A stretch of DNA of 64,000 bases from Tridacna crocea (taxonomy: Eukaryota; Mollusca; Bivalvia; Cardiida; Cardiidae): contig OX031058.1 of assembly GCA_943736015.1 (NCBI GenBank), positions 1,813,001-1,877,000 on the forward strand, in the 5' to 3' direction. Positions 61,825 through 64,000 of this stretch are shown one piece after another; position 1 is the stretch's first letter; the number at the start of each line of letters is the position of its first letter. Below the pieces are notes generated by a model. It saw nothing but the letters and a program-made list of their open reading frames with translations, ran no database searches and was not told the origin of the DNA. The position numbers and the translations under genes are program-made.

Positions 61825-63280
61825 AGGAACGATTGCTTGCTGCAAGTAAATGCCCATTTCCCTGCTCGCTGCTAGTAATATCCCTTTTCCCTACTTGCTG
61901 CAAGTAATATCCCATTTCCCTTCTTGTTTCAAGTTATTGTCTCTTTTCCCTTGTTGCTGCGAGTAATTGTCCCCTCTCCCTTCTTGCTGCGAGTAATTGT
62001 CGACCTCTCCCTTCTTGCTGCGATAATTGTCCCTTCTCCCTTCTTGCTGCGAGTAATTGTCCCTTCTCGTTGCGAGTAATTGTTCCTTTTCCCTTCTCGC
62101 TGCGAGTAATTGTCCCGTTCCCTTCTTGCTGCAAGTAATTGTCCCTTTTCCCTTCTTGCTGCAAGTTATTGTCTCTTTTCCCGTCTTGCTGCAAGTAATT
62201 GCCCCTTTTCCCTTCTTGCTGCAAGTAATTGTCTCTTTTCCCTTCTTGCTGCAAGTAATTGTCTCTTTTCCCGTCTTGCTGCAAGTAATTGCCCCTTTCT
62301 GTACTAGCTGCAAGTAATTATTTTTTTTCCCTTCTTGTTGCAAATAATTATCCTTTCCCTTCTTGCTGCAATTAATTGTCCTTTTTCCCTTCTTGTTGCA
62401 TGTAATTGTCCCTTTCCCTTCCTGCTGCAAGTAACCTTCCCTTTTCCCTTCTTGTTAACAGTAATTGCCCTTTACCTTCTTGCTGCGAGTAATTGTCACC
62501 TCTCCCTTCTCGCTGCGGGTAATTGTCCCTTTTCCCTTCTTGTTGCAAGTAATTGTCCTCTCACTTCTTGCTGCAAGTAATTGTCCCTTTTCCCTTCTTG
62601 CTGCAAGTAATTGTCCCCTTTCCCTTCTTGATGCAAGTAATTGTCCCCTTTCCCCTCTTGCTGCAGGTAATTGTCCCTTTTCCCTTCTTGTTGCAAGTAA
62701 TTGTCCTTTCCCTTCTTGATGCAAGTAATTGTCCCCTTTCCCTTCTTGCTGGAAGTAATTGTCCCTTTTCCCTTCTTGTTGCAAGTAATTGTCCCTTTTC
62801 CCCTCTCGTTGCAAGTAATTGTCCCCTTTCCCTTCTTGCTGCAAGTAATTGTCCCTTTTCCCTTCTTGCTGCAAGTAATGTCCCCTTTCCCTTCTTGATG
62901 CAAGTAACTGTCCTCTCCCTTCTTGATGCAAGTAATTGTCCCTTTTTCCCCTCTCGTTGCAATTAATTGTCCCTTTTCCCTTCTTGCTGCAAGTAATTGT
63001 CACCTCTCCCTTCTTGTTGCAAGTAATTGTCCCTTTCCCTGCTTCTTGCAAGTTATTGTCCCTTTTCCTCCTTGCTGCAAGTTATTGTCCCTTTCCTTCT
63101 TGCTGCAAGTAATTGTCCCTTTTCCTTCTTGTTGCAAGTAATTGTCCTTTTCTCTGCTTGCCGCAAGTTATTGTCCCTTTCCCTGCTTGCCGCAAGTAAT
63201 GGTTCCTTTCTCTGCTTGCCGCAAGTAACTTTCACTTTCCCTGCTTGCCGCAAGTAACCTTCCCTTTCCCTGCTTCCAAG
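61825..63280. repeat. 30-bp minisatellite, about 48 units
   Basis: Unit CTTGCTGCAAGTAATTGTCC plus CTTTTCCCTT, 28-31 bp per copy. Common variants: TGTTGCAAG, TGATGCAAG, TCGCTGCGAG, and at the right end TGCTTGCCGCAAG. Unit-length changes of one base shift the frame, so the many 60-198 codon frames on both strands are artefacts. The G-rich strand has GGGAAAAGGG in each unit. Confidence 0.95.
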
Positions 63281-63519
63281 ATATACTCATATTCAGCCAG
63301 TTTCCAGCCAGTTTTTAACCCATTCATCCTTATGTTATAAAACTGTAAACATCATTGTCCCTTCATGCCAAATGTTGCACCTGCATGATGGCTGCAAGAT
63401 TGTACAGATTACCACTGATTGAAAATATATTTCAAGTTTTAGAAGCCCCCAAAATATTTTGCTGTTGTCGTTTCCAGTTTTATATGAGGACAAATCCCTT
63501 GTGTTTTTTATCCTCTACA
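63281..63519. other. no recognised feature
   Basis: Spacer; small frame at 63355-63540 without domain. Confidence 0.3.
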
Positions 63520-63722
63520 CCATGTCAGAGTTCCAGATAAGAGGGAGTGATAGTATTCTAAATCCATTATTTCTCTTCCAAACCCTATGTTATGGGTACT
63601 CATTAGAATCGTCTCGATGAGACGATTCTAATGAGTTCCCATAACATAGGGTTTAGTGTAGAATAATCAAAATTTTCAATTTTGAAATCAAAATCATTCC
63701 CTCTATCTGGAGCTCTGTCATG
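63520..63722. mobile_element. palindromic MITE with GAGCTCCAGATA-type ends, copy 2
   Basis: Left 'cagagttccagataagaggg', right 'ccctctatctggagctctg', and a long central palindrome 'catagggtttag'/'aaaccctatg' around 'attagaatcgtctcgatgag' 'acgattctaat'. About 200 bp, symmetric except for small gaps. Confidence 0.85.
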
Positions 63723-64000
63723 TATATTGGTAATTCTGTCTATGTTTGCAAAGCTGAACCATTCTTCACTCTTTCAACTTTTAACAGCTTCTTTTTTTTC
63801 TCTCGAGCTGTATACATATATAAGGATATATATGTATACATGTATCTTTAAAACAACACGGTCTTTCTCAGTACATGTATATATATCAATAAACTTGGAA
63901 GGTATAATTTTAGGTTAGCATTTACTTTCTTCATAGACTGTCATAATTGAAAACACAGTCATCAATAATAGTTTTCAAACTTGATTTATGGTAAACTTGT
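63723..64000. other. AT-rich end with one hairpin
   Basis: GTATACATATATAAGG/ATATATATGTATAC hairpin at 63810-63838. Nothing else recognised. Confidence 0.4.

Noticed and set aside
61891..63253. Long overlapping reading frames on both strands (up to 198 codons, Gln/Lys/Gly-rich or Pro/Phe/Leu-rich)
   Set aside because: They follow the 30-bp minisatellite; unit lengths vary by one base and frames open in several phases, so this is repeat translation, not a gene.

Overview
This window is repeat-dominated, AT-rich animal DNA with no complete protein-coding gene that I can support. It reads like intergenic or intronic sequence from a bivalve mollusc. The evidence is a repeat at 14308-15165 (a GGTCACC-type motif, the phrase 'ctgtgaaatt' and 'gagctcccttt-gagca' near its end) that I recognise as common in bivalve genomes; GCCTGCGC-centred palindromes that I recall from heterodont bivalves; short elements ending in 'actggaatc..ctgtctgtccg'; and tRNA-derived SINEs ending in (CAAT/AATC)n. 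The species cannot be fixed from sequence alone, and the heterodont placement is inference.  Layout. The left edge (1-339, minus) holds a broken piggyBac-type transposase relic. From about 1.4 kb to 61 kb the window is a mosaic of short non-autonomous elements. The two most abundant families are palindromic: PAL-A (~230 bp, more than 30 full or partial copies) and PAL-B (~210 bp, about two dozen). Intact copies of both run from TTAA to TTAA, with outer sequence TTAACCC(A/T)TT at the left end. That is the hallmark of piggyBac-type target choice, so the relic and the two MITE families may belong to one system. Other families are PAL-C (about 195 bp, seven copies, centred on two inverted CCAAT boxes), PAL-D (GCCTGCGC-centred), PAL-E (77 bp near-perfect palindromes), PAL-F, a 700-bp TIR element (two copies), a mariner-derived fold-back at 11170-11778, a CCCCCGTCACACC TIR element (two copies), a 598-bp TIR element at 18790-19387 and several single TIR elements.  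tRNA-derived SINEs occur in at least three head types. Two or more share a 3' core (around 'gtactggta' ... 'cgatataactga'), and one forms head-to-tail arrays of about 346 bp (7.1-7.7 kb plus; 39.1-39.7 kb minus).  Tandem DNA: a 1.4-kb tetranucleotide array (48152-49545) grown from a SINE tail, a 30-bp minisatellite of about 48 units (61825-63280), a CT-rich degenerate minisatellite (59230-59795), and GA/GACA microsatellites (22.3, 45.0, 55.1, 58.2-58.5, 60.8-61.1 kb).  Several nested insertions give relative ages: PAL-A inside PAL-A at a TTAA (60225-60678), a 409-bp LINE-tail-like insert with an 8-bp duplication inside a TIR element (20757-21181), PAL-E inside PAL-F (34034-34108), and a TTAA element abutting another element's end (44105-44492). 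Mirror-image base changes in both arms of individual palindromes are the most striking pattern. All longer reading frames examined fall in tandem repeats or cross repeat boundaries. One weak candidate exon (6445-6557, minus) and one GC-box/CCAAT pair (50332-50350) are the only hints of host genes.
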